The position numbers were made by a program, and so were the translations under genes. A model generated the notes under the pieces. It was not told where the DNA came from. It made no database searches and saw only the letters and a program-made list of their open reading frames with translations. A DNA stretch of 64,000 nucleotides from Cololabis saira (taxonomy: Eukaryota; Chordata; Actinopteri; Beloniformes; Belonidae): NCBI RefSeq assembly GCF_033807715.1, contig NC_084591.1, positions 45,448,368-45,512,367 of the forward strand, written 5' to 3'. Shown piece after piece: positions 42,706 to 56,804 of this stretch (position 1 is the stretch's first letter; every line of letters starts with the position of its first letter).

Positions 42706-44975
42706 AACTAGACAAAATTCCCGGGAAATTTTGAAGTGCCACGGACTACTGCCGGATGATCGCGGGATGCACCCATGAAGGTCAAGGACTCGATACTTGG
42801 TCATTTGACACCACCCATGACTCTCTATGTCAAACCATTCAAAAGATATTGGACTATAACGTATCGGCCAATCAGAAGAAGGGGCGGGGCTAATTTGCAC
42901 CAATGAGGGTCAGGGACTCGATACTTAGTCATTTGACACCACCCATGTGTCTGTATGTCAAACCATTCAAAAGATATTGGACTTTAACGTATCGGCCAAT
43001 CAGAAGAAGGGGCGGGGCTAATTTGCACCAATGAGGGTCAGGGACTCGATACTTAGTCATTTGACACCACCCATGTCTCTGTATGTCAAACCATTCAAAA
43101 GATATTGGACTATAACGTATCGGGCAATCAGAAGAAGGGGCGGGGCTAATTTGCACCAATGAGGGTCAGGGACTCGATACTTAGTCATTTGACACCACCC
43201 ATGTCTCTGTATGTCAAACCATTCAAAAGATATTGGACTATAACGTATCGGCCAATCAGAAGAAGGGGCGTGGCTAATTTGCACCAATGAGGGTCAGGGA
43301 CTCGATACTTAGTCATTTGACACCACCCATGTCTCTGTATTTCAAACCATTCAAAAGATATTGGACTTTAACGTATCAGCCAATCAGAAGAAGGGGCGGG
43401 GCTAATTTGCACCAATGAGGGTCAGGGGCTCGATACTTAGTCATTTGACACCACCCATGTCTCTGTATGTCAAACCATTCAAAAGATATTGGACTTTAAC
43501 GTATCAGCCAATCAGAAGAAGGGGCGGGGCTAATTTGCACCAATGAGGGTCAGGGGCTCGATACTTAGTCATTTGATACCACCCGTGACACTCTATGTCA
43601 AACCATTCAAAAGATATTGGACTATAACGTATCGGCCAATCAGAAGAAGGGGCGGGGCTAATATGTATATATAATATACAAATGTAAATATTTATATGTA
43701 TAATAATAATAATAATATACATATATATCCCATGAACCTGTCCCCAGCAGGACTGGGGATCATGTAAGGTCAGGGTTCAGATTCCTCCATTATCCAAGGT
43801 AAAGTATTATGAAGTCTGCATTGAGTGGGTCATGTGACTAGTTCTGGGTCACATGACCCGGAAGTATGGTAGTGTATATTGTATTGGAATGACTCAGCTA
43901 GTTCTTCGGATTTGACAAGCCTCAAATAACTTCACCTTGTAATCAAACTGTAGCTCCTAGCAGAAAAACAAAGACATCGTGAGAGAGACAGAACCCGGAA
44001 GATTCTGACAATCTTAATTTCATTCAGATATTCCTTAAAATGTGTTAGTAACGGCAATTCGAAAACAAAAATGAGATTTTTTTGAAGAAAATTTTTTTTA
44101 ACATTGCAGTGAATGGAGAAGGAGACAGGAATTGGCATGGCTCTTAGTCTCCCCGTTTAAATTTTGTGCACACCACGCCTGTCAAAGTCACATTTTAAGA
44201 ATACCAAAATGTATGTCTACATTCTGACCAAAAATTATCTGTTTACCTTTTACGGTTTGGCCGTGACCTTAAGTTACAAATAAAAATTATGATCATTTTT
44301 TCAAGGTTCTGCTCACTCTGATCAATTAAAACCTCCACTCTAGATTTGACAAAGAGTGATTTTCAGTCCTCGCTTGAGGGCTCATATCTTGAAAAGTGTA
44401 CATTTTAGGAAAAAACAGTCCGGGGTTTAGAGAGAGAAGAGAAGTTTTCCTCCGTTTTGAAGTTTGAATGACGTTTCTACGTGCAAGTATGAGAAAGATA
44501 CGTGACTCAGAAAAAAGGTGATTTTTTTTTTTTTTTAACCTTCACCGGACATTTCACACCCACAGTGTGAAATGCTGCCCCATACAAATACATGGGAAAA
44601 TCTTCCCCATTAGTTTGGAAATTTGGAAATGTTTTTGCACTTCGTGCAAAAACTATTCGTGCCATCGTTCTGAAAATCCACAAGACTGTAGTTAAATTCA
44701 GGGCCTACAACTTTCTAAATCGGTTCAGAATTTTTCGAGTAACGGTGTGCGAGTGGTGAGGCCCCAAAGTTCACGCAATGCGTTCCGGATGGGGCAAAAA
44801 GCGCACGTTTGTGCACGTTGCGCAAAAACGTGCACGCCAATCGCTTATAAAAGTCATACCAATCGATTCCCGATTAAGTCGCACGTTTCTACGTTTTTAC
44901 TTTTCGCGTTTTCTCAAAGCTCTGGGACTAGTTACGCGCCGAAGTTTATACGGAAGAATATGGAATAAATAAATA
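42706..44975 (+). repeat. Macrosatellite unit 7 (2270 bp, 7 x 128-bp repeats)
   Basis: Seven 128-bp repeats, body type B with a distinctive variant (TTAACATTGCAGTGAATGGA). The body recurs in unit 11 at an offset of 9326 bp. The flank lacks the TCAAAAGG segment, leaving ATGTAAGGTCAGGGTTCAG. Confidence 0.88.
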
Positions 44976-47132
44976 AACTAGACCAAAATTCCCGGGAAAT
45001 TTTGAAGTGCCACGGACTACTGCCGGATGATCGCGGGATGCACCCATGAGGGTCAGGGACTCGATACTTAGTCATTTGACACCACCCATGTCTCTGTATG
45101 TCAAACCATTCAAAAGATATTGGACTTTAACGTATCAGCCAATCAGAAGAAGGGGCGTGGCTAATTTGCACCAATGAGGGTCAGGGACTCGATACTTAGT
45201 CATTTGACACCACCCATGTCTCTGTATGTCAAACCATTCAAAAGATATTGGACTTTAACGTATCAGCCAATCAGAAGAAGGGGCGTGGCTAATTTGCACC
45301 AATGAGGGTCAGGGACTCGATACTTAGTCATTTGACACCACCCTTTACTCTCTATGTCAAACCATTCAAAAGATATTGGACTATAATGTATCGGCCAATC
45401 AGAAGAAGGGGCGGGGCTAATTTGCACCAATGAGGGTCAGGGACTCGATACTTAGTCATTTGACACCACCCATTACTCTCTATGTCAAACCATTCAAAAG
45501 ATATTGGACTATAACGTATCGGCCAATCAGAAGAAGGGGCGGGGCTAATTTGCACCAATGAGGGTCAGGGACTCGATACTTAGTCATTTGACACCACCCA
45601 TTACTCTCTATGTCAAACCATTCAAAAGATATTGGACTATAACGTATCGGCCAATCAGAAGAAGGGGCGGGGCTAATTTGCACCAATGAGGGTCAGGGAC
45701 TCGATACTTAGTCATTTGACACCACCCATTACTCTGTATGTCAAACCATTCAAAAGATATTGGATAATAACGTATCGGCCAATCAGAAGAAGGGGCGGGG
45801 CTAATTTGTATATATAATATACAAATGTAAATATTTATATGTATAATAATAATAATATACATATATATCCAATGAACCTGTTCCCAGCAGGACTGGGGAT
45901 CATGTAAGGTCAAAAGGTCAGGGTTCAGATTCCTCCATTTTCCAGGTTATATTACATGAAGTCTGTAATGACTGTGTCATGTGACCAGGTCTGGGTCAGT
46001 CTAATCAGCACAGCTGTGCTCTGGTTGTTAGGGGCAACAAGAACCTGATACAGAGGGAGCGGGAATGACAGCTAGATTTTCGGTTGTGACAAAACTCAAA
46101 TCACTCCACTTTGCGGTCAAACCGTAGCTCTTAGCAGAAATATGAAAACATCGTGAGAGACAGAGAACCCAGAACATTCTGTCAATCTTATTTTCATTCA
46201 GATATTCCTTAAAATGTGTTAGTAACGGCAATTCGAAAACAAAAATGAGATTTTTTTTAAGAAAATGTTTTTTAACATGGGAGTCAATGAACAGCGAGAC
46301 AGGAATTGGCGCGTCTGTTGGGCCCCCCGTTAAAATTTTGTGCACACCACGCCTGTCAAAGTCACATTTTATAAATCACAACACCTATGTCTATATTCTG
46401 ACAAAAAATGATCTGTCTACCTTTTACGGTTTGCCCGTGAGCTCGAGTTACAAATAAAAATTATGATAATTTTTTTAACGTTTCCACACTCTAATGAATT
46501 AGAACCGCACTGTAGATTTGACAAAAAAGTGATTTCCAGTCCTCGCTTGAGCGCTCATATCTTGAAAAGTGTACATTTTAGCAAAAAACAGTCCGGGGTT
46601 TGGAGAGAGAAGAGAAATTTTCCTCCGTTTTGAAGTTTGAATGACGTTTCTACGTCCAAGTGTGAGAAAGATACGTGACTCGGAAAAAAGGTGAATTTTG
46701 TCTTTTTTTTCTCAACATTTTCCCATCCGCTTATAATGGCGCCATTGAAATGCATGGGAAAATCTTCCCCATTAGTTTGGAAATTTGGAAATGTTTTTGC
46801 ACTTCGTGCAAAAACTATTCGTGCCATCGTTCTGAAAATCCACAGGACTGTAGTTAAATTCAGGGCCTACAACTTTCTAAATCGGTTCAGAATTTTTCGA
46901 GTAACGGTGTGCGAGTGGTGAGGCCCCAAAGTTCACGCAATGCGTTCCGGATGGGGCAAAAAGCGCACGTTTGTGCACGTTGCGCAAAAACGTGCACGCC
47001 AATTGCTTATAAAAGTCATACCCATCGATTCCCGATTAAGGCGCACGTTTCTACGTTTTTACTTTTCGCGTTTTCTCAAAGCTGTGGGACTAGTTACGCG
47101 CCGAAGTTTTTACGGAAGAATATATAATAAAT
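44976..47132 (+). repeat. Macrosatellite unit 8 (2157 bp, 6 x 128-bp repeats)
   Basis: Body type A with CTTATAATGGCGCC. Practically identical to unit 9 at a 2157-bp offset. Confidence 0.9.
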
Positions 47133-49286
47133 AACTAGACCAAAATTCCCGGGAAATTTTGAAGTGCCACGGACTACTGCCGGATGATCGCGGGATGCAC
47201 CCATGAGGGTCAGGGACTCGATACTTAGTCATTTGACACCACCCATGTCTCTGTATGTCAAACCATTCAAAAGATATTGGACTTTAACGTATCAGCCAAT
47301 CAGAAGAAGGGGCGTGGCTAATTTGCACCAATGAGGGTCAGGGACTCGATACTTAGTCATTTGACACCACCCATGTCTCTGTATGTCAAACCATTCAAAA
47401 GATATTGGACTTTAACGTATCAGCCAATCAGAAGAAGGGGCGTGGCTAATTTGCACCAATGAGGGTCAGGGACTCGATACTTAGTCATTTGACACCACCC
47501 TTTACTCTCTATGTCAAACCATTCAAAAGATATTGGACTATAATGTATCGGCCAATCAGAAGAAGGGGCGGGGCTAATTTGCACCAATGAGGGTCAGGGA
47601 CTCGATACTTAGTCATTTGACACCACCCATTACTCTCTATGTCAAACCATTCAAAAGATATTGGACTATAACGTATCGGCCAATCAGAAGAAGGGGCGGG
47701 GCTAATTTGCACCAATGAGGGTCAGGGACTCGATACTTAGTCATTTGACACCACCCATTACTCTCTATGTCAAACCATTCAAAAGATATTGGACTATAAC
47801 GTATCGGCCAATCAGAAGAAGGGGCGGGGCTAATTTGCACCAATGAGGGTCAGGGACTCGATACTTAGTCATTTGACACCACCCATTACTCTGTATGTCA
47901 AACCATTCAAAAGATATTGGATAATAACGTATCGGCCAATCAGAAGAAGGGGCGGGGCTAATTTGTATATATAATATACAAATGTAAATATTTATATGTA
48001 TAATAATAATAATATACATATATATCCAATGAACCTGTTCCCAGCAGGACTGGGGATCATGTAAGGTCAAAAGGTCAGGGTTCAGATTCCTCCATTTTCC
48101 AGGTTATATTACATGAAGTCTGTAATGACTGTGTCATGTGACCAGGTCTGGGTCAGTCTAATCAGCACAGCTGTGCTCTGGTTGTTAGGGGCAACAAGAA
48201 CCTGATACAGAGGGAGCGGGAATGACAGCTAGATTTTCGGTTGTGACAAAACTCAAATCACTCCACTTTGCGGTCAAACCGTAGCTCTTAGCAGAAATAT
48301 GAAAACATCGTGAGAGACAGAGAACCCAGAACATTCTGTCAATCTTATTTTCATTCAGATATTCCTTAAAATGTGTTAGTAACGGCAATTCGAAAACAAA
48401 AATGAGATTTTTTTTAAGAAAATGTTTTTTAACATGGGAGTCAATGAACAGCGAGACAGGAATTGGCGCGTCTGTTGGGCCCCCCGTTAAAATTTTGTGC
48501 ACACCACGCCTGTCAAAGTCACATTTTATAAATCACAACACCTATGTCTATATTCTGACAAAAAATGATCTGTCTACCTTTTACGGTTTGCCCGTGAGCT
48601 CGAGTTACAAATAAAAATTATGATAATTTTTTTAACGTTTCCACACTCTAATGAATTAGAACCGCACTGTAGATTTGACAAAAAAGTGATTTCCAGTCCT
48701 CGCTTGAGCGCTCATATCTTGAAAAGTGTACATTTTAGCAAAAAACAGTCCGGGGTTTGGAGAGAGAAGAGAAATTTTCCTCCGTTTTGAAGTTTGAATG
48801 ACGTTTCTACGTCCAAGTGTGAGAAAGATACGTGACTCGGAAAAAAGGTGAATTTTGTCTTTTTTTTCTCAACATTTTCCCATCCGCTTATAATGGCGCC
48901 ATTGAAATGCATGGGAAAATCTTCCCCATTAGTTTGGAAATTTGGAAATGTTTTTGCACTTCGTGCAAAAACTATTCGTGCCATCGTTCTGAAAATCCAC
49001 AGGACTGTAGTTAAATTCAGGGCCTACAACTTTCTAAATCGGTTCAGAATTTTTCGAGTAACGGTGTGCGAGTGGTGAGGCCCCAAAGTTCACGCAATGC
49101 GTTCCGGATGGGGCAAAAAGCGCACGTTTGTGCACGTTGCGCAAAAACGTGCACGCCAATTGCTTATAAAAGTCATACCCATCGATTCCCGATTAAGGCG
49201 CACGTTTCTACGTTTTTACTTTTCGCGTTTTCTCAAAGCTGTGGGACTAGTTACGCGCCGAAGTTTTTACGGAAGAATATATAATA
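47133..49286 (+). repeat. Macrosatellite unit 9 (2154 bp, 6 x 128-bp repeats)
   Basis: Twin of unit 8. The visible difference is in the AT tail at the unit end, TAATAAATAACTAG against TAATAAACTAG. Confidence 0.9.
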
Positions 49287-51672
49287 AACTAGACAAAATT
49301 CCCGGGAAATTTTGAAGTGCCACGGACTACTGCCGGATGATCGCGGGATGCACCCATGAAGGTCAAGGACTCGATACTTAGTCATTTGACACCACCCATG
49401 ACTCTCTATGTCAAACCATTCAAAAGATATTGGACTATAACGTATCGGCCAATCAGAAGAAGGGGCGGGGCTAATTGGCACCAATGAGGGTCAGGGACTC
49501 GATACTTAGTCATTTGACACCACCCATGTCTCTGTATGTCAAAGCATTCAAAAGATATTGGACTCTAACGTATCAGCCAATCAGAAGAAGGGGCGTGACT
49601 AATTTGCACCAATGAGGGTCAGGGACTCGATACTTGGTCATTTGACACCACCCATGTCTCTGTATGTCAAACCATTCAAAAGATATTGGACTATAATGTA
49701 TCGGCCAATCAGAAGAAGGGGCGTGGCTAATTTGCACCAATGAGGGTCAGGGACTCCATACTTAGTCATTTGACACCACCCATGTCTCTGTATGTCAAAC
49801 CATTCAAAAGATATTGGACTTTAACGTATCAGCCAATCAGAAGAAGGGGCGGGGCTAATTTGCACCAATGAGGGTCAGGGACTCGATACTTAGTCATTTG
49901 ACACCACCCATGTCTCTGTATGTCAAACCATTCAAAAGATATTGGACTTTAACGTATCAGCCAATCAGAAGAAGGGGCGTGGCTAATTTGCACCAATGAG
50001 GGTCAGGGACTCGATACTTAGTCATTTGACACCACCCATGTCTCTGTATGTCAAACCATTCAAAAGATATTGGACTATAACGTATCGGCCAATCAGAAGA
50101 AGGGGCGTGGCTAATTTGCACCAATGAGGGTCAGGGACTAGATACTTAGTCATTTGACACCACCCATGTCTCTGTATGTCAAACCATTCAAAAGATATTG
50201 GACTTTAACGTATCAGCCAATCAGAAGAAGGGGCGGGGCTAATTTGCACCAATGAGGGTCAGGGGCTCGATACTTAGTCATTTGATACCACCCGTGAGTC
50301 TCTATGTCAAACCATTCAAAAGATATTGGACTATAACGTATCGGCCAATCAGAAGAAGGGGCGGGGCTAATATGTATATATAATATACAAATGTAAATAT
50401 TTATATGTATAATAATAATAATATACATATATATCCCATGAACCTGTCCCCAGCAGGACTGGGGATCATGTAAGGTCAAAAGGTCAGGGTTCAGATTCCT
50501 CCACTATCCAAGGTAAAGTATTATGAAGTCTGCATTGAGTGGGTCATGTGACTAGTTCTGGGTCACATGACCCGGAAGTATGGTAGTGTATATTGTATTG
50601 GAATGACTCAGCTAGTCCTTCGGATTTGACAAGCCTCAAATAACTTCACCTTGTAATCAAACTGTAGCTCCTAGCAGAAAAACAAAGACATCGTGAGAGA
50701 GACAGAACCCGGAAGATTCTGACAATCTTAATTTTATTCAGATATTCCTTAAAATGTGTTAGTAACGGCAATTCGAAAACAAAAATGAGATTTTTTTGAA
50801 GAAAACTTATTTTAACATTAGAGTCAATGGAGACAGAGGCAGGATTTGGCGTGACTCTTGGCTCCCCCGTTCAAATTTTGTGCACACCACGCCTGTCAAA
50901 GTCACATTATTTGAATCTCAAAATCAATGTCTACATTCTGACCAAAGATTATCTTTCTAGCTTTTACGGTTCGGCCGTGAGCTCGAGTTACAAATAAAAA
51001 TTATGGTCATTTTTTCAAAGTCTCTCGCACTCTGATCAATTAGAACCGCACTGAAGATTTGACAAAAAAGTGATTTCCAGTCCTCGCTTGAGCGCTCATA
51101 TCTTGAAAAGTGTACATTTTAGGCAAAAACAGTCTGGGGTTTAGAGAGAGAAGAGAAGTTTTCCTCCGTTTTGAAGTTTGAATGACGTTTCTACGTGCAA
51201 GTATGAGAAAGATAGGTGAATCAGAAAAAAGGTGATTTTTTTTTTTTTTAACCTCATCCCACACACAGTGTGAAATGCTGCCCCATACAAATACATGGTC
51301 CCCATTAGTTTGGAAATTTGGAAATGTTTTTGCACTTCGTGCAAAAACTATTCGTGCCATCGTTCTGAAAATCCACAGGAATGTAGTTAAATTCAGGGCC
51401 TACAACTTTCTAAATCGGTTCAGAATTTTTCGAGTAACGGTGTGCGAGTGGTGAGGCCCCAAAGTTGACGCAATGCGTTCCGGATGGGGCAAAAAGTGCA
51501 CGTTTGTGCACGTTGCGCAAAAACGTGCACGCCAATCGCTAATAAAAGTCATACCAATCGATTCCCGATTGAGGCGCACGTTTCTACGTTTTTACTTTTC
51601 GCGTTTTCTCAAAGCTGTGGGACTAGTTACGCGCCGAAGTTTATACGGAAGAATATGGAATAAATAAATAAT

Positions 51673-51785
51673 AATAAGCCTGAGCAATAGTAAGAGTGCC
51701 TCGTGCTGCGCACGAGGCACTCCTCCTCCATTGCGAAGCTCAATGGAGGAGGAGTGCCACGTGGCGCAGCCGTGGCACTAATAAT
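51673..51785 (+). repeat. Triple-hairpin cassette 4 (shortened second stem)
   Basis: Stem 2 is shortened to CCTCCTCCATTG with loop CGAAGCT; stems 1 and 3 are intact. Confidence 0.86.
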
Positions 51786-51898
51786 AATAAGCCTGAGCAA
51801 TAGTAAGAGTGCCTCGTGCTGCGCACGAGGCACTCCTCCTCCATTGAGCTTGCGCATCTCAATGGAGGAGGAGTGCCACGTGGCGCAGCCGTGGCACT
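51786..51898 (+). repeat. Triple-hairpin cassette 5
   Basis: Like cassettes 2 and 3; ends at the unit 11 junction. The leader reads AGTAAGAGTGCC instead of AGTATGAGTGCC. Confidence 0.88.
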
Positions 51899-54420
51899 AA
51901 CTAGACAAAATTCCCGGGAAATTTTGAAGTGCCACGGACTACTGCCGGATGATCGCGGGATGCACCCATGAAGGTCAAGGACTCGATACTTGGTCATTTG
52001 ACACCACCCATGACTCTCTATGTCAAACCATTCAAAAGATATTGGACTATAACGTATCGGCCAATCAGAAGAAGGGGCGTGGCTAATTTGCACCAATGAG
52101 GGTCAGGGACTCGATACTTAGTCATTTGACACCACCCATGTCTCTGTATGTCAAACCATTCAAAAGATATTGGACTTTAACGTATCGGCCAATCAGAAGA
52201 AGGGGCGTGGCTAATTTGCACCAATGAGGGTCAGGGACTCGATACTTGGTCATTTGACACCACCCATGTCTCTGTATGTCAAACCATTCAAAAGATATTG
52301 GACTATAACGTATCGGCCAATCAGAAGAAGGGGCGTGGCTAATTTGCACCAATGAGGGTGAGGGACTCCATACTTAGTCATTTGACACCACCCATGTCTC
52401 TGTATGTCAAACCATTCAAAAGATATTGGACTTTAACGTATCAGCCAATCAGAAGAAGGGGAGGGGCTAATTTGCACCAATGAGGGTCAGGGACTCGATA
52501 CTTAGTCATTTGACACCACCCATGTCTCTGTATGTCAAACCATTCAAAAGATATTGGACTTTAACGTATCAGCCAATCAGAAGAAGGGGCGTGGCTAATT
52601 TGCACCAATGAGGGTCAGGGACTCGATACTTAGTCATTTGACACCACCCATGTCTCTGTATGTCAAACCATTCAAAAGATATTGGACTATAACGTATCGG
52701 CCAATCAGAAGAAGGGGCGGGGCTAATTTGCACCAATGAGGGTCAGGGACTCGATACTTAGTCATTTGACACCACCCATGTCTCTGTATGTCAAACCATT
52801 CAAAAGATATTGGACTTTAACGTATCAGCCAATCAGAAGAAGGGGCGGGGCTAATTTGCACCAATGAGTGTCAGGGGCTCGATACTTAGTCATTTGATAC
52901 CACCCGTGAGTCTCTATGTCAAACCATTCAAAAGATATTGGACTATAACGTATCGGCCAATCAGAAGAAGGGGCGGGGCTAATATGTATATATAATATAC
53001 AAATGTAAATATTTATATGTATAATAATAATAATATACATATATATCCCATGAACCTGTCCCCAGCAGGACTGGGGATCATGTAAGGTCAAAAGGTCAGG
53101 GTTCAGATTCCTCCATTATCCAAGGTAAAGTATTATGAAGTCTGCATTGAGTGGGTCATGTGACTAGTTCTGGGTCACATGACCCGGAAGTATGGTAGTG
53201 TATATTGTATTGGAATGACTCAGCTAGTTCTTCGGATTTGACAAGCCTCAAATAACTTCACCTTGTAATCAAACTGTAGCTCCTAGCAGAAAAACAAAGA
53301 CATCGTGAGAGAGACAGAACCCGGAAGATTCTGACAATCTTAATTTCATTCAGATATTCCTTAAAATGTGTTAGTAACGGCAATTCGAAAACAAAAATGA
53401 GATTTTTTTGAAGAAAATTTTTTTTAACATTGCAGTGAATGGAGAAGGAGACAGGAATTGGCATGGCTCTTAGTCTCCCCGTTTAAATTTTGTGCACACC
53501 ACGCCTGTCAAAGTCACATTTTAAGAATACCAAAATGTATGTCTACATTCTGACCAAAAATTATCTGTTTACCTTTTACGGTTTGGCCGTGACCTTAAGT
53601 TACAAATAAAAATTATGATCATTTTTTCAAGGTTCTGCTCACTCTGATCAATTAAAACCTCCACTCTAGATTTGACAAAGAGTGATTTTCAGTCCTCGCT
53701 TGAGGGCTCATATCTTGAAAAGTGTACATTTTAGGAAAAAACAGTCCGGGGTTTAGAGAGAGAAGAGAAGTTTTCCTCCGTTTTGAAGTTTGAATGACGT
53801 TTCTACGTGCAAGTATGAGAAAGATACGTGACTCAGAAAAAAGGTGATTTTTTTTTTTTTTTAACCTTCACCGGACATTTCACACCCACAGTGTGAAATG
53901 CTGCCCCATACAAATACATGGGAAAATCTTCCCCATTAGTTTGGAAATTTGGAAATGTTTTTGCACTTCGTGCAAAAACTATTCGTGCCATCGTTCTGAA
54001 AATCCACAAGACTGTAGTTAAATTCAGGGCCTACAACTTTCTAAATCGGTTCAGAATTTTTCGAGTAACGGTGTGCGAGTGGTGAGGCCCCAAAGTTCAC
54101 GCAATGCGTTCCGGATGGGGCAAAAAGCGCACGTTTGTGCACGTTGCGCAAAAACGTGCACGCCAATCGCTTATAAAAGTCATACCAATCGATTCCCGAT
54201 TAAGTCGCACGTTTCTACGTTTTTACTTTTCGCGTTTTCTCAAAGCTCTGGGACTAGTTACGCGCCGAAGTTTATACGGAAGAATATGGAATAAATAAAT
54301 AAATAATAATAAGCCTGAGCAATAGTAAGAGTGCCTCGTGCTGCGCACGAGGCACTCCTCCTCCATTGAGCTTGCGCATCTCAATGGAGGAGGAGTGCCA
54401 CGTGGCGCAGCCGTGGCACT
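51899..54420 (+). repeat. Macrosatellite unit 11 (2522 bp, 8 x 128-bp repeats + cassette)
   Basis: The first about 1.4 kb repeats in unit 12 at 2522 bp offset; the body equals that of unit 7 (offset 9326). The unit is therefore a mosaic. Confidence 0.88.
54308..54420 (+). repeat. Triple-hairpin cassette 6
   Basis: Single copy, same sequence type as cassette 5, ending at the unit 12 junction. Confidence 0.88.
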
Positions 54421-56804
54421 AACTAGACAAAATTCCCGGGAAATTTTGAAGTGCCACGGACTACTGCCGGATGATCGCGGGATGCACCCATGAAGGTCAA
54501 GGACTCGATACTTGGTCATTTGACACCACCCATGACTCTCTATGTCAAACCATTCAAAAGATATTGGACTATAACGTATCGGCCAATCAGAAGAAGGGGC
54601 GTGGCTAATTTGCACCAATGAGGGTCAGGGACTCGATACTTAGTCATTTGACACCACCCATGTCTCTGTATGTCAAACCATTCAAAAGATATTGGACTTT
54701 AACGTATCGGCCAATCAGAAGAAGGGGCGTGGCTAATTTGCACCAATGAGGGTCAGGGACTCGATACTTGGTCATTTGACACCACCCATGTCTCTGTATG
54801 TCAAACCATTCAAAAGATATTGGACTATAACGTATCGGCCAATCAGAAGAAGGGGCGTGGCTAATTTGCACCAATGAGGGTGAGGGACTCCATACTTAGT
54901 CATTTGACACCACCCATGTCTCTGTATGTCAAACCATTCAAAAGATATTGGACTTTAACGTATCAGCCAATCAGAAGAAGGGGAGGGGCTAATTTGCACC
55001 AATGAGGGTCAGGGACTCGATACTTAGTCATTTGACACCACCCATGTCTCTGTATGTCAAACCATTCAAAAGATATTGGACTTTAACGTATCAGCCAATC
55101 AGAAGAAGGGGCGTGGCTAATTTGCACCAATGAGGGTCAGGGACTCGATACTTAGTCATTTGACACCACCCATGTCTCTGTATGTCAAACCATTCAAAAG
55201 ATATTGGACTATAACGTATCGGCCAATCAGAAGAAGGGGCGGGGCTAATTTGCACCAATGAGGGTCAGGGACTCGATACTTAGTCATTTGACACCACCCA
55301 TGTCTCTGTATGTCAAACCATTCAAAAGATATTGGACTTTAACGTATCAGCCAATCAGAAGAAGGGGCGGGGCTAATTTGCACCAATGAGTGTCAGGGGC
55401 TCGATACTTAGTCATTTGATACCACCCGTGAGTCTCTATGTCAAACCATTCAAAAGATATTGGACTATAACGTATCGGCCAATCAGAAGAAGGGGCGGGG
55501 CTAATATGTATATATAATATACAAATGTAAATATTTATATGTATAATAATAATAATATACATATATATCCCATGAACCTGTCCCCAGCAGGACTGGGGAT
55601 CATGTAAGGTCAAAAGGTCAGGGTTCAGATTCCTCCATTATCCAAGGTAAAGTATTATGAAGTCTGCATTGAGTGGGTCATGTGACTAGTTCTGGGTCAC
55701 ATGACCCGGAAGTATGGTAGTGTATATTGTATTGGAATGACTCAGCTAGTTCTTCGGATTTGACAAGCCTCAAATAACTTCACCTTGTAATCAAACTGTA
55801 GCTCCTAGCAGAAAAACAAAGACATCGTGAGAGAGACAGAACCCGGAAGATTCTGACAATCTTAATTTTATTCAGATATTCCTTAAAATGTGTTAGTAAC
55901 GGCAATTCGAAAACAAAAATGAGATTTTTTTGAAGAAAACGTTATTTATTATGGGAGTCAATGGAGAGAAAGACAGGATTTGGCATGGCTGTTAGTCTCC
56001 CCGTTCAAATTTTGTGCACACCACACCTGTCAAAGTCACATTTTATGAATCACAAAACCTATGTCTATATTCTGACCAAAAATGATCTGTCTACCTTTTA
56101 CGGTTTGGCCGTGAGGTCGAGTTACAAATAAAAATTATGATCATTTTTTTAAAGTCTCTCGCACTCTGATCAATTAGAACCGCACTGAAGATTTGACAAA
56201 AAAGTGATTTCCAGTCCTCGCTTGAGCGCTCATATCTTGAAAAGTGTACATTTTAGGAAAAAACAGTCCGGGGTTTAGAGAGAGAAGAGAAGTTTTCCTC
56301 CGTTTTGAAGTTTGAATGACCTTTCTACGTGCAAGTATGAGAAAGATAGGTGACTCAGAAAAAAGGTGATTTTTTTTTTTTTAACCTCATCCCACACACA
56401 GTGTGAAATGCTGCCCCATACAAATACATGGTCCCCATTAGTTTGGAAATTTGGAAATGTTTTTGCACTTCGTGCAAAAACTATTCGTGCCATCGTTCTG
56501 AAAATCCACAGGAATGTAGTTAAATTCAGGGCCTACAACTTTCTAAATCGGTTCATAATTTTTCGAGTAACGGTGTGCGAGTGGTGAGGCCCCAAAGTTG
56601 ACGCAATGCGTTCCGGATGGGGCAAAAAGTGCACGTTTGTGCACGTTGCGCAAAAACGTGCACGCCAATCGCTAATAAAAGTCATACCAATCGATTCCCG
56701 ATTAAGGCGCACGTTTCTACGTTTTTACTTTTTGAGTTTTCTCAAAGCTGCGCAACTAGTTACGCGCCGAAGTTTATACGGAAGAATATGGAATAATAAT
56801 AATA
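54421..56804 (+). repeat. Macrosatellite unit 12 (2384 bp, 8 x 128-bp repeats)
   Basis: Repeat part as in unit 11; body type B with GAAAACGTTATTTATTATGG. No cassette. Confidence 0.88.

Larger units (their letters stand above)
49287..51898 (+). repeat. Macrosatellite unit 10 (2612 bp, 8 x 128-bp repeats + 2 cassettes)
   Basis: Eight 128-bp repeats (49350-50372), body type B, two hairpin cassettes at the end (51673-51898). Confidence 0.88.
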
